Shown here: one piece after another, positions 1-12,755 of the stretch | How the letters are laid out: each line of letters starts with the position of its first letter | How positions within the stretch are numbered: the stretch's first letter is position 1 | NCBI RefSeq assembly: GCF_012489685.1 | Contig: NC_080044.1 | Span: forward strand, 66,388,732 to 66,452,731 | Source: Lotus japonicus | Lineage: Eukaryota; Streptophyta; Magnoliopsida; Fabales; Fabaceae | Reading direction: 5' to 3' | Length of the DNA: 64,000 nt | Notes under the pieces: model-generated | What the model was told of the DNA's origin: nothing | Seen by the model: the letters and a program-made list of their open reading frames with translations, nothing else | Database searches by the model: none | Program-made: the position numbers and the translations under genes

Positions 1-114
1 TGAGCTGACATTGACTAAAGAAGGAGAGAATGTTGCTCATCCTAGGAATAACAACGCTCCTAGCATATTTGACCGATCAAAATGTATAATTAAAAGTACG
101 AGACATAGACTTAC

Positions 115-775
115 CCACAAACCCCACCAGTAGCCATATCAAACCCACCATCTAAAAGCTCACCATCTTCAGCGTAACTAGGGGTTGCCATCTTATCAAG
201 TTGTTGATAGGGAACATAATATGCTAGAGAAGTCACAACCAGGCCAATCCAGTGTTTCCAGGTGAAGGTGGAGTAGTAGAAAAACATCCTTATTATTACA
301 TAAATAACCTGTTAAAACAAAAACCAATAAACAAGCTACCTTATTAGTATAAGGAAACAAGAATTCATTCATGTTCAACTCAAATAAGCTCATAAACTCA
401 TGCCAACCATGATTGACAGACACCCTTTATCAACATATTCCAAATTTCATCAATTAACCTGTCAATTCTAGATTATAAAAAATAATAAAAAATTCCAATG
501 CAAAAAATAAGCATTTTGCAGAAACATGCATTAATTCAAATTTTCCACTAAGCTTCACTGAAATATGAGAATATTAACATGATCAGATTCTGATTTGCAA
601 AAGCAATGAATAACAACAAAACTAAAAAAAAAATTGCAATTACAGAAAATTGTAGAGAGCGAGAAAGAGAGAGAGGGGGAGTGTTACGAACGTTGCAGGC
701 GATGATGATAAGGCGGAGCCTAGCCATGTGACGAGCGTTCTCATCCTTGCGTTTCTTAGCACCCTGTTTCGCCAT
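115..775 (-). CDS. TMEM208: TMEM208 / SND2-like ER membrane protein, 5' part only
   Basis: Two coding exons are visible: 775-692 (28 codons from the ATG) and 308-115; the gene continues left of the window. The first exon encodes a basic start (MAKQGAKKRKDENARHM) followed by a hydrophobic stretch, and the second encodes VIYVIIRM, then STFTWKHWIGLV and the acidic DGELLDGGFDM segment. This order is characteristic of TMEM208/DUF788, the plant relative of yeast Snd2, a small multi-span ER protein that helps SRP-independent targeting of membrane proteins. Donor gttcgt (from 691), acceptor aacag (to 309) and donor gtaag (from 114) keep the frame, and exon 2 ends two bases into a Gly codon. The remaining transmembrane segments and the C terminus are not visible. 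Identity is from recalled family sequence; splice sites are read directly. Confidence 0.85.
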
Positions 776-880
776 TTCTCTTCTTCCTTCACCCTGTCAC
801 CCACCACAACCACGCTCTGCTTCGGTTTGGTTTTTTTCTGGTCAACCGGTTTGGTTGAACACCTGACCGGAACTTCGAAA

Positions 881-915
881 TGGGCCATGGGCCCATATCA
901 TTACTAAACTGGGCT
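881..915. promoter_or_regulatory. Site II-type TGGGCC cluster upstream of the TMEM208-like gene
   Basis: TGGGCC occurs at 881, its complement within GGGCCCA at 889-895, and TGGGCT at 910, about 105-140 bp upstream of the start codon at 775. Such TGGGCC/T (site II) elements are common in promoters of plant housekeeping genes and are bound by TCP factors. The role here is inferred from motif and position only. Confidence 0.4.
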
Positions 916-2559
916 TCAAGTTATTATATTTTTCATTTTTTGCCCGATGGAAGCAAGTCACATTGTTTTTATTATATTTTTCATCACCATCAACATCTCT
1001 CACAATGAAACTGAAATTAGCAGAATCAGAAGTTGTATTAGATGCATTCAAAAATTAACTTTCACCACATTCGGAGAAGGTCGAGCCAAGACAACAAGAA
1101 GCCCATCGAAGCTGGTCTAGCTAGTATTGCGCTTGTTTTTGTTAGCACATATGGATAGACAAAAGTTTGTAGCATTAAATTGCACGTGTATCTACATTAA
1201 GTTTCCAAAAAATTAAGACCGTACTTGCTTGATTCATGCCTACATAGTGTAATTACTAAGATCAATATCTCCCATGACTGCCATGAGGGTTGCTTAATCC
1301 AATTGGAGTACTTAAGAAACATTGCTTATTTTGAAGCATCACTATAGCAACATGACATGACAGTCTGGTTGCTTAAATTTAAGCAACGGTTGCTTAAATT
1401 TAAGCACCGGTTGCTTATTCTCTTTCTTCTTGCTTTTTTATTAAAAAATTAGATTTTCTCTTCCATTTATAAACTTGAATAATGTGATGAGCTTAAAATA
1501 ATATAAATATATGAGGTATAGTGAAACACAAACAAAAGTAAAATAAGCAATTGTGGTTGGAGCGAATTCTGCTTGAGTTGTTTAAATTCTATGTGACAAA
1601 TTGAATTCATCATAATAGTATTTAAGCAACTCAACTAGTAACCTTACATTGGAGATGCTCTAGCTACCCATAAAAATGATAAAAAGATTCCATGGAATTT
1701 TTAAAATTTCTAATTTGGTGTCAAGGAGAATATAATCTAGGATTCCAACTGATACTGTACGGCTGGACTATATTTTATATAGTTGTGTTAATTAAATAAA
1801 AACAATGTTTTCAGTGCTTGTTTTGGTTCATGGAATTGCTTGTTTGTCATTTCTTGAAGACACGTCATTCATAAAAATACCATGCGTAATAATTTTGTTA
1901 TCCTGTACAAATTGAAATAAAGCATCAACATATAATATAGAGTTTTTGTTTTTTACGAAAAACACTGCTTTCAAAGTAAGTTTTTATATTTATATACCTA
2001 CTAAATACGTACGTAGTCTATAAATATAAAAGAATTCTCAAAGTGAGGAACGATAGTAAACTATAAAACTAAGGCTTAAACTGTACCCTCTTCTTGGATA
2101 TTTGTTCTTATTATTCTCCAGTAATTTACATGTAACATATTATTAACCTCACTTGTAACAAAAAAATATTAACCTCACATTTTTTGGTACATATCAACCT
2201 CACTTGATATAAGTGCTTATAGTTATATACGCGCTGGTTAATTAATATCACATGAAAAGTACTGTTTCCAAATTCCAAATACTTTGGTACCACAGAAGTT
2301 GTTAATCATCACTATCAGAAATGTACACCCACACGGAACAAGAGAATAATTGAATCACGTAGGTGAGATTGGATTTTGAATTCTTGATGACACACACACA
2401 GCAGTGGAGTGTGATTAAGATCATATAATTACGTGGATACCACAAAGTTGGGTTTCCTTCTCCACCTTGATCTAGAGGGCGTGGGACACGTTTCTGTTAC
2501 TACAAATTTGTCATTGTTTACAAATTGGGTTAGAGATATTCAGCCAAATCCACTTATCC
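916..2559. other. Intergenic, AT-rich, with a small palindromic MITE-like patch
   Basis: I see no convincing gene. At 1369-1386 and 1388-1408 lie two adjacent near-perfect palindromes built on TTGCTTAAATTTAAGCAA. The surrounding 1266-1665 stretch contains further TTGCTTA copies and ends in a motif (acattggagatgctct) common at the edges of plant MITEs. No target duplication was found, so the MITE assignment is tentative. Confidence 0.4.
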
Positions 2560-3100
2560 CAGTCTTGTTTTAACTTTTAACCAATCAAAGGTTTGCGCAA
2601 AAGAATAAATAGTGGAAGTGAATGTGGTTGTTATAATATAATATGAAACCATTCATTTAGTTCTTATCAAATAGCCTAAGCTTCTGAGATAATTTGTTAT
2701 TTGACATGATATCAGAGCTTTTATGAACACATTACTTTGATGACCTAAGTTTCTTTCTTTGCTTTGCATTGATCTCAGTTTTGTTTTAACTTTTAACCAA
2801 TCAAAGGTTTGCGCAAAAGAATAAATAGCGGAAGTGAATGTAAAAGAATAAATGGTGGAAGTGAATGTGGTTGTTATAATATTATATAATATGAAACCAT
2901 TCATTTAGTTCTTACCAAATAGTTTAAGTTTCTGAGATAATTTATTATTTAACATGGTATCAAAGCTTTTACGACTTAGTAGTTTAGAGGATTGAATTTG
3001 GAATCTCTATGCTTCTTAGTTTGATCTGTCCCAAAGTTCAATTTACGAACACATTGCTTTGATGACCTAAGTTTCTTTCTTTGCTTTGCATTGTTGTAAA
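2560..3100 (+). repeat. Tandemly duplicated LTR-end-like sequence with PBS-like motifs
   Basis: A stretch of about 220 bp beginning near 2562 (gttttaacttttaaccaatc) is repeated, slightly diverged, from about 2779. Each copy leads into ACATGRTATCARAGC (2705-2720 and 2952-2966), which resembles the end of an LTR followed by a primer-binding site for initiator tRNA-Met. The block gaacacattRctttgatgac also occurs twice (2723 and 3049). The second copy has an internal repeat of about 25 bp (gaataaatRgYggaagtgaatg). This looks like a duplicated 3' LTR edge of an old retroelement; no coding domain follows in the same orientation. Confidence 0.55.
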
Positions 3101-3339
3101 CATCTCTTTAAAAAAAATTCCAAAGTACAATGGCCGCTCACGGTTGAGTACTTCTTCGACTTGTTACGAATCTTATCAGTCAAGGATGCCAATGGTCAGC
3201 ATCAAAGCTAGGTGGGGGCTTCTAGTCGGACACTTAGGATTATTATATGTGTATGAAGGGCCTCCCAATAAGTAAGGAACCGCTCAACTTCATTGGAAGC
3301 TTAAAGGGAATTTACTCCAGAGGATTGCTTGTGGAGTTT

Positions 3340-4010
3340 GACCAATACTAGGGGGTGTTTAATTTGTCGGTTGATACTGGAGTCGCGTAGACGTTGTATT
3401 TTGATAGGAACTCTGTGTCTGACCTCCTTCTCCAAGATGGCTCATCGATCTCCACTAGGAAAATGGTCTTGGAACCGTAGGTGAGCTTGAAAGGATATTC
3501 CCTCGGGGGGGGAGCGTAACATGGTCCTATAAGCCTATATGATATGATCCAGTTGGTAAAGCCAGCTCCCAGTTGCTTCCTTGACTCTGCTTTTAAGGGC
3601 CATAAGAATCGTGTAGTTCTCATTCTCAACTTGACCATTGGTCTAAGGTTGCTTCACCGAGGTGAAATGTTGCTTGTTGCATAGCCCTTTTAGCAGTTCT
3701 TTGAACTTCTTATTGATGAATTGGGTCCCACTGGTAATGTTCTTTTAAGAGAACTTATAGTCCTTGACTTAGGTAATGAGGGCTAGAGGTTTGTGTTTGA
3801 TCCACTTTAGTGAAATGGTTGATAGCTACACAAATGAATGGAATGTGGCAAGGGAAAATGACCTAGCATGCCGAGTCTTCGTTTGTAGATTGGCCAAGGT
3901 TCATTCAAAGCGGACATCATGCCTGATGGTGCTTGATAAATGTCGACATATTTTTGATCGTCATTACACTTCTTAACAAATTCAGCTGAGTAAGAATTCC
4001 TAATCACTCA
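3340..4010 (-). pseudogene. Degenerate Ty3/gypsy integrase fragment
   Basis: Translated on the minus strand, 4007-3807 contains VKKCNDDQKYVDIYQAPSG and LNEPWPIYKRRLGMLGHFP, matching the segment after the integrase zinc finger and the start of its core in gypsy elements. Further along, 3348-3638 has PFKLTYGSKT and VEIDEPSWR, matching the TPF.LTYG...VEI..PS.R segment after the catalytic core. The order is correct for one minus-strand integrase, but it is split by frameshifts and stops and no LTRs are recognisable. It is an old, non-functional remnant. Confidence 0.75.
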
Positions 4011-4680
4011 ATAATAATCGGTTCATAGAGTATTAATTACCAAGGGCTTCCCCAAGATAATGACCACAACTGCCTTCATGAACCATGAATCTTACCTAGG
4101 AGAGCACTTCTCATAAAATCAATAGATGCTTTGAAATTAATAATATAATATTTCATAGATGAACTAGTAGATGGAAAAGGGATTGGATGTGGAAGGCTGG
4201 TCCACTATCAAAAAAGAAAGCATAAAACAATGTTCCTTCATGGGTGCATGTGATGAAGTTGTCATATTCAATCAACTTTGTAGCCTTATCTTGCATCCAT
4301 ATGTCACATAGACAATGTACAAAATTACTGAAAAGTTTGACGTAAATAAAAATAAGTTTTTTTATCAGTTTTAAAAGACAGTAATGAATTAGTTTATACT
4401 CTCTTTTTTGAAACTTTATTTATACTCTTAAAAGACAGTAAAGAGATATTGATCAATTTTTGAATTAATTGGATATACTATTTTATTATAATAATAGTTC
4501 ATGTTAGGTAAAATGAAGATAACATCATCATCATCATCATCATCATCATCAACCAAGCAAGCGTGTGATCATTTATCGATGCAATTCAAATAAAACACCA
4601 ATACGAAGAATAGGAATAAATAATAATAATAATAATAATAATAAGATAACATAAACATGTGTAAAGATTGATTAATATAA
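4011..4680. other. Intergenic with two trinucleotide microsatellites
   Basis: No gene is seen. An (ATC)n run lies at 4523-4550 and an (AAT)n run at 4615-4643, just before the pyrimidine-rich region that probably forms the 5' leader of the AFG1-like gene. Confidence 0.7.
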
Positions 4681-4689
4681 GTTGAACCA

Positions 4690-5068
4690 AATCAGTACAG
4701 GAACAACGAAAGTAGGTTCTGTTTTTTATCAAAATAAACGCAATCTACCTCTCTCTGTTCTCGCTTCCTCTTTTTTCCTCTTCTCGTTCCTCTCTTGTTG
4801 GAGTAGTGCCCAGGTTCCTGTTTTCAATTTTTCCCCTAATCTTCGTTCACTCTTGTTGTTTTTTTCCCTTCATATTGGAATCAATTGGAAATCCCGTTTT
4901 CTCTAATCATAACAATTTCACTTTCACTTTCATCTGCATGATGCATTTCTTTGTCTGATTCTGTCATTAATTTTTGCCACAAGTCAAACACCATTGAAAT
5001 CTTGTTCTTTTTATTTTTATTTTGATGATTTGGAATAGAGTGTGATGATTTTCTTTCTTTGATTTCAG
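4690..5068 (+). promoter_or_regulatory. Probable 5' leader of the AFG1-like gene with a leader intron
   Basis: The stretch is pyrimidine-rich (ctctctgttctcgcttcctc around 4750), typical of a plant 5' UTR. It ends in a polypyrimidine tract and acceptor at 5067-5068, two bases before the start codon, so the leader is split by an intron. The leader donor is uncertain: CAG|gttcct near 4811 is one candidate. Confidence 0.45.
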
Positions 5069-5070
5069 GG

Positions 5071-7591
5071 ATGAGAAGGGTGGTTCGTCCTGTACGCCAG
5101 CTGGCACAAGCCTCTCAGAGGCACCAAAAATGTATTTTGATCACTGATCCTGTTGCAGAAACACCATTTCACTTTGAAAAGAGCTCTCATCTTCATAGTT
5201 CAGCTTATAGAGTTCTTGATCATCATGTTGAGACTAGCTTAGCTAAAAACTCTTCATTTACAACAAGGGGTCTCTCTATTGATGCTGCAAAACTTACACA
5301 TGGAGGTTATTCTTTTTTATTTCTTAATTTTTTATATTCTCAATGTCTCTTTGTGCTGGATTGAAGAGGGTTTGAAACTTTTTACTCTTCTTATTTCATT
5401 TATGTTGGAATTTATTGTTTCTGTTACAGAAATAGAGAGAGCTGGGCCTCTTGTTGAGTATGAAAGAAGAATTGCTACAGGGGAACTTGTAGATGGAGAT
5501 AATTTTCAGGTAGTGTGTCTACATTTCATTTATACCTAATTTAATTAATGAAATGGATTTTCATTAATGAAAATGTTGTTGGATATTGTTATGTGTATGT
5601 GCATTCATTCATTCATGTCACTTTATTGGTAATTACTCCACTTAATTTTCCTTTCATTTGTTTAAGCATTTTTTGATGTTTTTTTGAGGCAGTTATACAC
5701 ACTGACAGAACTTCAGAGATTGTATGATGAGCTTGTTGCATCTGCTGATACCTGCCAATTGGATCGAGACGCAGCCGAAAAACCAGTAAGGTATAGGTTT
5801 ATTTCTTCCGGGATTTATCTTGCTTCCTGCTGATATGTTAGTTCAAATCTTGAAGCTTTTAGTTTTCTGTTTTTACTTACTGTTCAAGCTTCTGAATTCA
5901 ATTCAACCTTCTTTTTTTGCAGAAGCGGGTGGCTGTGGTCTCGTCTCTTGTACCATCCTTCTCATTCACCTGTAAAAGGTCTATATCTTTATGGAGGAGT
6001 GGGTACTGGTAAAACTATGTTGATGGACCTGTTTTTTAATCAATTGTGAGTTTGACATGTATTTCTTCTCTGTTTTTCCCTTTTTCCGCTTTTGTCTTAC
6101 TTGTCATTGAATTGTTGTATATGTTTTCAAGTCTCAATATAGGCAGGAATACTTTATGAAGCATTTTTATAAAATTTTATGGAAGTGTGTTCTTATGAGG
6201 GTCAAACCCTGGATCTTCCGCTGCTCTCTCTAATGTTTGATTTTTTCTTCCTCAGGCCCTCTAATTGGAGGAAAAAGAGGATTCATTTTCATGACTTCAT
6301 GTTGAATGTACATAGTCTATTACAAGTATGTTTACAAGTGTATGTATTCTTTTTTCTTTTTGGTAGTTAGAAGGAGCCCAAAACCCTACAGGTTTATGTA
6401 TTTCTGAAGCACTTAAAACACAGTTTTCTCAAAACAGTCATTGTTGTCTATTTTTTATCTTAAGCTACAATTGAATTGCATTTCTTGTGTCTTTTTGTTG
6501 GCAAAAAATCTTTACTTTCCATATGGAAGATTTCCAATAATTATATATATTTTGGAGTAAGAAAGTTTAAGAATCTTTAGTGACTCAGAAGAGGCCTTAT
6601 GCTATGAGCATTAATTAATTTTGTTAGCAATGTCTTGAATGATTGGCCAACAGAAAAAGAGGAATCATATCTAAAATTTTCTATTGTCTATCCTTGTAGA
6701 AGCACATGGGGTTATCAGATCCACTTGAGGTTGTTGCTGAAGAGATTTCTGATGAGGCAATTTTGTTATGTCTGGATGAATTTATGGTAAAGTTTTGGTA
6801 TAATATTTTTCTTCTGGCAATATATCATACATATTTTAATTTGCTGCCATAGCTTGAGATTTGTTATTTGGTTATCTGTAGGTAACAGATGTTGCTGATG
6901 CGTTGTTACTAAATCGCTTGTTTAAACATTTGTTTAGCAAAGGCGCTGTAAGTAATATGATAAGTATATTACCATGCAGCAGCCTCTCTTAAGTCTTAAC
7001 AATCTGTTTTATGAAATCGTTAACTAATTCATTTCAAATCTCCATTTCTTCATTATGCTTGGACACAAGTGTAGATTCTAGTAGCCACTTCAAATCGTGT
7101 TCCAGACAACCTATATGAGGGTGGACTGCAGAGGGATCTCTTTCTACCTTTCATTGCAACGTTAAAGGTACGCATGTAATTGTTTCTTTAAGTGAGAATT
7201 GTGTTACGTACACTATTCTTAAGCTTATGGATAAGCCTAAAACTTGAAACTCGATGAAATCAATTATTCAAGAATTTAGTCAATTCAATGCTGGCATGAC
7301 CAAGAACAAATGAAGTCTATTTAAATTTTAAGTTTTAGCTAATAGCTACTGTCAAATAATACCCTTACTCATGTCCTCCGTTTCATGGAATGCTTTCATC
7401 TATGTTTTGTAGAAGAAAGTGAAGTTTCCTGTGTATATATATTCATATTCTTCTATATTTTTTGTTTTGTTTTGATAATTGTTTCCTAATTTCTATGTAT
7501 ATGTACTGATGTAGGAAAGATGTGTAGTACATGAGATTGGTTCATCAATTGACTATCGTAAAATGACTTCGGTATGACTTCTGTTCTCTTA

Positions 7592-7623
<32 letters not shown>

Positions 7624-9408
7624 ATAAATCTTTTTAGTATTGATGTCAAATAATTGATTTTTCTATTTTCTTTTTCTGCCATTTCGGACTGCAGGGTGAG
7701 CAAGGGTTTTATTTGGTTGGCAGCGGTTTATCTGACTTTCTTAAGAAAAGGTTTCAAGATTTGATAGGAGAAGGCACACCTACTCCCCAAGTAGTGGAAG
7801 TAGTAATGGGAAGGACACTGCACGTATGTGCCAAAATTTATATTGCAGTGTGCAAAATCACTGTCATTGACTCATTATCAATCTTAAGCTTTCTTCATTT
7901 TCTTCATCAGGTCCCACTGGGAGCTAATGGATGTGCCTATTTTCCTTTTGAGGAACTTTGTGACAAACCTCTTGGGGCTGCAGACTACTTTGGATTATTC
8001 AGTAAGACATATATGTTTGAATGTGTGTGTGTGTGTGTGTATGTTTTATGTCCTATCCAAAAGAAGGATTGTGTTCTGGTTGATTGCTGGGAATTGCTGA
8101 TGAGGATGATGAAAGTGACTGTAATTTTAGAACATGATAAAAGTCGGATAATCACTCCATTTTTTTTTTGTGGAAACTTCATTTACTTTCGCGTTCTGAT
8201 ATTTTTGCTTCCTTTTTACATGTTCATACTTTTACACTACTGCCAATATGTAAGAGATCCATGTTATATCAATGCTACAAAGAATGTCTATTTATTAGTA
8301 TTTTTTTTCAGAGAACTTTCATACTTTAGCACTGGATGGCATCCCTGTTTTTGGGGTTAGTAATAAATCAGCTGCACATAGGTTTGTCACCCTGATTGAT
8401 GTAAGTCCTTTTTCATATCTTAAATGGGTTGCTTATGTTTAAATTTTTTCATCTGTGAGTTTTATCAAACCTTTCATATTTTAATGATTTCTTTCTGCGT
8501 AAGGTAAAACCTAGTTATAAGCCACCCATTTGCCTGGTTCGAGCATTAAACAAATTTCCTGTCTTCTTGTTTTCTTGATTATGAGAGGATACTGAGGTTT
8601 TCGTAACTAGAACTGAAGAATGTTGACTTTTGACTAGACTATTGGGAGAATGAAATTCTTGGTATACCCAGAATATTTAAGAGCAAACATTTTTATGGTT
8701 GAAAGTTCCGTATCTGAAGTTGTAATTGTAGCGATTTTCAAAGATAGTGAAGCTTAGTCCACTCTGAGGGGCCGTTGGGATGGATAATCATTTGCATTTT
8801 TTGTTACCCTCTATATTTATATTTCATGCACTGAGAAAGTAGAACGGGAATGATGCTTTGTTTTTTGGTGATTATAGGTGATGTATGAGAACAGGGCTAG
8901 ATTACTGTGCACAGCTGATGGGAGCCCTCAAGACCTCTTTGAAAAAGTAGTAACAGTATCTGAGGCTAAACAAATGGCACCCAGGACATCTTCAAGATCA
9001 AGGAAAAACGATGTAATTGATCTTTGCGTAGACAATGAACTAGGGTTTGCAAAAGACCGGACCATTAGCAGGTATGATATTTCACACAGAAAAAATGTCT
9101 TATTTAGTAATTTTTGTTAAGAATATGATTTGATGTTGCTGCCTCAACTGATGCTAGTTTGGTTTGAAACTCTCATCATCTTAATATTGTTTATTTGGTA
9201 ACTTTCATAAGCAAGAAAATATAATTTACAAAATACCAGAGATCTACCTCTACTCCTATACTAATGCATATTTGTTGTCGATACTGATTGTGTGACATAA
9301 ACTTGATGCAGGCTTACAGAGCTTAACAGCAAGGAATACTTAGAGCATCATGCTGCAACGTTAGCAGAAAAGAAAGAAAGAGTGGATCAGAATGTCCTTG
9401 AAGCTTGA
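5071..9408 (+). CDS. AFG1: AFG1/LACE1-family mitochondrial AAA+ ATPase, complete
   Basis: Fourteen coding exons join in frame to 502 codons plus TGA: 5071-5305, 5430-5509, 5693-5790, 5923-6045, 6256-6325, 6700-6786, 6882-6947, 7075-7167, 7515-7571, 7695-7823, 7911-8001, 8312-8400, 8878-9071, 9312-9408; all introns are GT-AG. The start follows an acceptor (tttcag, exon from 5069), so an intron lies in the 5' UTR. Residues 1-20 are Arg-rich without acids, as in a mitochondrial presequence. Walker A GGVGTGKT is at 162-169, Walker B LLCLDEF at 224-230, sensor-1 ATSNR at 257-261 and GLQRDLF with a likely arginine finger near 273. AFG1 proteins are single-AAA ATPases of the mitochondrial inner membrane/matrix implicated in quality control of respiratory-complex subunits; that role is by homology. 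Length fits the family. A hydrophilic Ser/Arg/Lys patch occurs near the C terminus. Confidence 0.95.
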
Positions 9409-11250
9409 AGAGAGAGCTAATACCTCATAATAGTTTGATTCATATATTATTGTTGTAGCACGCACATACGGGGTGAATATAGGGTGAAAAGATGAATAAT
9501 TGCAACCGATAATTTCAAATAAAACACCCCCCATCTACAGACAGTTAGATTCGGCACCTGCATAAGGGAGAGGTGTGCTGTTTGTATCATTGTTGACTAG
9601 CATTACCCAAAAATAATGTACAACTAAGTGATGTATAAAAATTCAAATTCAATGGAATGGATTGCAGGTCTTGCTAACTCTTTGTTTGATTAATGTTTTG
9701 CTAGAAAATATATGATCTAAGAATCTTAGTCCTGATAATTACATGTTAGGGCTTGATAAATATATGAACTGGTTGATCATACTGGAGTGGCTCCATGAAC
9801 CACCCGGTGGTGGGGTCTTATGAATATTCTGTTGCATTCATTCTTGCTCAAAAGTCAAAAACCAGTGTAGGTGGCAAATAATGAAATAAATTAAGGGATT
9901 GGCAGTTATTAATAAAATAAAGCATGTCAATGTGAGGAGAACAGATGCACACTGGTATTTTCTTTTCTCAATCTTTTTAAAGAAAATTAACTATCCGTAA
10001 AAGAGATGGTGCCAAGGAGTACATTTCAATAGTTGTCTAGACTATGTGCACAAATCCTAGACCAGCTTATGTGATGGAAGTAGATCCTTGCAGGGGTGTC
10101 ATAAATCTTACAGAAAGCTGGCCTCAACAAAATGCTGCTTGGGTAAGCTGTAACATGCAGATAGCAGAAGTCTATGTTTTTATCTTTGCAATTCAGAGAG
10201 CAATGAATAAAGAGTCCACGATTACCAAAAAAAGGAAAGTGGATGTTACAGAATGAAGTGCTTTTGGTGGATTGCACATGACTGATGAAGCTGATTTTAG
10301 CTAGTTTATTGTTGGGGACTGACTGTATGCCGGTACCAACAAGAACCTCTATGAGAATTATAATTTGGAAATTCCATTTACATTTTTTCCAGACCATGAA
10401 TCAACAATAGCAAGCGTGACAGACATCAATAGAAGTACTTATTTTCTTGCAAATACCGATAATACTAATACTGAATTTATCCATTGCTTATAATAGCAAT
10501 ATGCTTTTATTGCTACAATTGGTGGCAACTCCTGATCAAATGATCCAGTGATTATTCTTCGGCTACATGTCCATGGGCTATGTCAAGTTCAACCGATATA
10601 TTGTTCTAGGAAATGAAAATGTTGGTGAAAAATGAGCTCTAGAGTTGACAAAAAAAGAGTTAGCTCTAGCGGGTTATTAATGACAAGAATTTGCAGGCTC
10701 ACATGGAATGTGAAATACCGGTCTTCTGAATCAACTTCATGATTCTATTTCTCTAGTACAACAAATGTCTTTGAACAAATGCATGATTATGAGACCAAAA
10801 TAACATTGTAGAAGAGAATGGTTTCTATGTCAACAACAAAGGTAGTGATCCTTGCTTGATTGATAGAGTAATTATAAGCATTTCTAAGAAGTAATCACCA
10901 TTGAAATATTAGGATAAAAGAGATTCATAAAAAAAATTAGGATTAAGGAGAGGATTTTTTTTAATGTCCAATTGAAGCTAACTCACCCTATCTCAAATCA
11001 CAACAAACTTCTAGAATTGACCCTCATTTGGGTTCTATGCGTCAGGACTCAGGATATTTAGAGGTTATTGATAAAAACTTTCTAAGATTTTTGAATGTTT
11101 AAAAGATAAAACTAAGGAGAATTAGCCTCATTGCTTTGACTGCCAAATTTGGCCCAACTAAAGATGAAATGAACTCGAAAGCACATTGGACTCAACGAAA
11201 GTAAGAAATCCATTCCACGTTTGTTGCATTGAAATTCATGTTTTTTCATT
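9409..11250. other. 3' flank of AFG1 and intergenic DNA without a recognisable gene
   Basis: The first few hundred bases are the likely 3' UTR. The open frames around 10026-10397 overlap on both strands, lack family resemblance and have no splice context. I see no transposon ends here apart from the GAAAT target duplication at the right edge (11251-11255). Confidence 0.5.
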
Positions 11251-11255
11251 GAAAT

Positions 11256-11657
11256 TGTTAGGACCCAGATCGTTGTTCTATGGAAAACAGTAAGGAAATG
11301 AGAACAAGAAATATATCTGAGAGCTTTATTGAACTTGCAAAATGGATTACAGAAGGAATGGAGAAATCTCCTTTAATTCCCTGACTCAGAGCAGAGCTCC
11401 GCTTAGGAAGTTAGCACTTCCTAATCATTCTCAATACTATAATATCTAAAGGTATCCTCAACATTCCCTCTCCTATTCCTTATATTTAGATACTGACTTG
11501 CCAGCTCTCAGTCCCCACCTGTCACCTCTCCTAACTAACTTAGCCACTATTTCCCTTCTTACCCCTTCTAGAATACACCTGAAAGATTCTAGGCTTATTT
11601 GTCCTATTATGGATCAACTCCTCATGTGGCAATGATGTAGAAATAGGAATCCTATCA
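11256..11657 (-). repeat. 3' LTR of the chromovirus
   Basis: A 402-bp repeat with TG...CA ends, adjoining the left GAAAT duplication. Because the element is on the minus strand this is its downstream LTR. It differs from the partner by roughly six substitutions, for example near 11269, 11275, 11287 and 11487. Confidence 0.95.
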
Positions 11658-11672
11658 ACACCCCCTCCTTCA
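11658..11672 (-). other. Polypurine tract of the chromovirus
   Basis: Read on the minus strand, GAAGGAGGGGGTGT lies immediately before the 3' LTR, the expected site and composition for the plus-strand primer of reverse transcription. The chromodomain frame runs through it into the LTR. Confidence 0.85.
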
Positions 11673-12026
11673 GTTGCAACCTTGTCCTCAAGGTTGAAAG
11701 TTGGAAATTGACTTTGTATGATAATGGTCTCCTCCCATGTGGCCTCCTCAGCCGGCTTCCCCTTCCACTGAATCAGGACTTGTTTGGTGTCTTCATTTTG
11801 CTGTTTGACTGTTCGGGTTGCAAGCACAGCCACAGGTTCATATTCCCCCATTTGATCATCTCCTACAAGTTCAGGAAGATCCTCATCCTCTTGGTAGTTC
11901 CCTACTGTCTTTTTAAGTAAAGAAACATGGAATACTAGGTGTACTCTGGACCCTGGGGGAAGTTTCAGTTTGTAAGCAATAGCTCCAATTCGTTCCAAAA
12001 TAGGATAAGGGCCATAATACCTGGCT

Positions 12027-12755
12027 TAGAGCTGTCAATATGGGTTCCAACCCGCGAGCCAGCTCGATGGGTTGGCTAAATGAGCCGGGTTGGGTTGGTT
12101 AAATTCCAGCTCGAAAAGAACTTGGGTTAGTGCAACCCGGCTCGTTAAACCCGCGGGTTAGACGGGCCAACCCGCGGGTCAAGCGAGCCAACCCGTCGGG
12201 TTAGAGTTATTTTTTATTAAAAAAATTATTTTATTTGTCTTTAATTTAAGGTTAGTTTTATGGATTACTTTTAGATAGAAAAATGAAAATTTTTATTTCT
12301 TTAAATTTGAGACAATTTTTTGTGTTTTATTTATTGTTATTCTATTATTTATCTTATTTTAAATGTGACAGTAAAATAATTGTGTTTTTAAATCTTGTCA
12401 ACTAAATTATTTTACTATATTTTGTAACCAAAAAGTTACTTTACTATATTTCAAATGTGACATACAAATTAATGGGTTGATAAACCTCTTTCTTATGAGT
12501 TGTAACCAATTTCTTTAAGTATTTTTGTGAAATTATTTTTTTAAAACATTTTCTAATCCAATTTATCTATTTTTTATATTTTTTTTCACCCAACCCGCGA
12601 GCCAGCCCGCCAACCCGCGAGCTCGTAGCGAGCCGGGTTGGGTTCATATTTTCCTGGCTCGTTAAGGCCTCGGGTTGACACAACCCAACCCGTTTTCAAC
12701 CCAACCCATACGGACTGACCCATATGGGCCGGGCTGGCCCGTATTGACAGCTTTA
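12027..12755. mobile_element. hAT-type MITE inserted in the chromovirus pol gene
   Basis: A 729-bp element is bounded by an exact 8-bp duplication ACCTGGCT (12019-12026 and 12756-12763). Its terminal inverted repeats are TAGAGCTGTCAATATGGG on the left and, inverted, TAAAGCTGTCAATACGGG on the right. The 8-bp duplication and TARAG ends indicate the hAT superfamily. Subterminal regions are crowded with AACCCGC / GCGGGTT motifs in both orientations around an AT-rich core with no transposase. Removing it and one duplication rejoins the integrase C-terminal coding region. Confidence 0.93.

Noticed and set aside
7713..8360. 215-codon frame running through AFG1 introns
   Set aside because: It reads through two clear introns; the exons with GT-AG borders give the conserved protein, and the intron parts are low-complexity.
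10026..10397. Overlapping 123- and 70-codon frames downstream of AFG1
   Set aside because: No family resemblance, no splice context, and both strands are open over the same bases, as expected by chance in AT-rich DNA.
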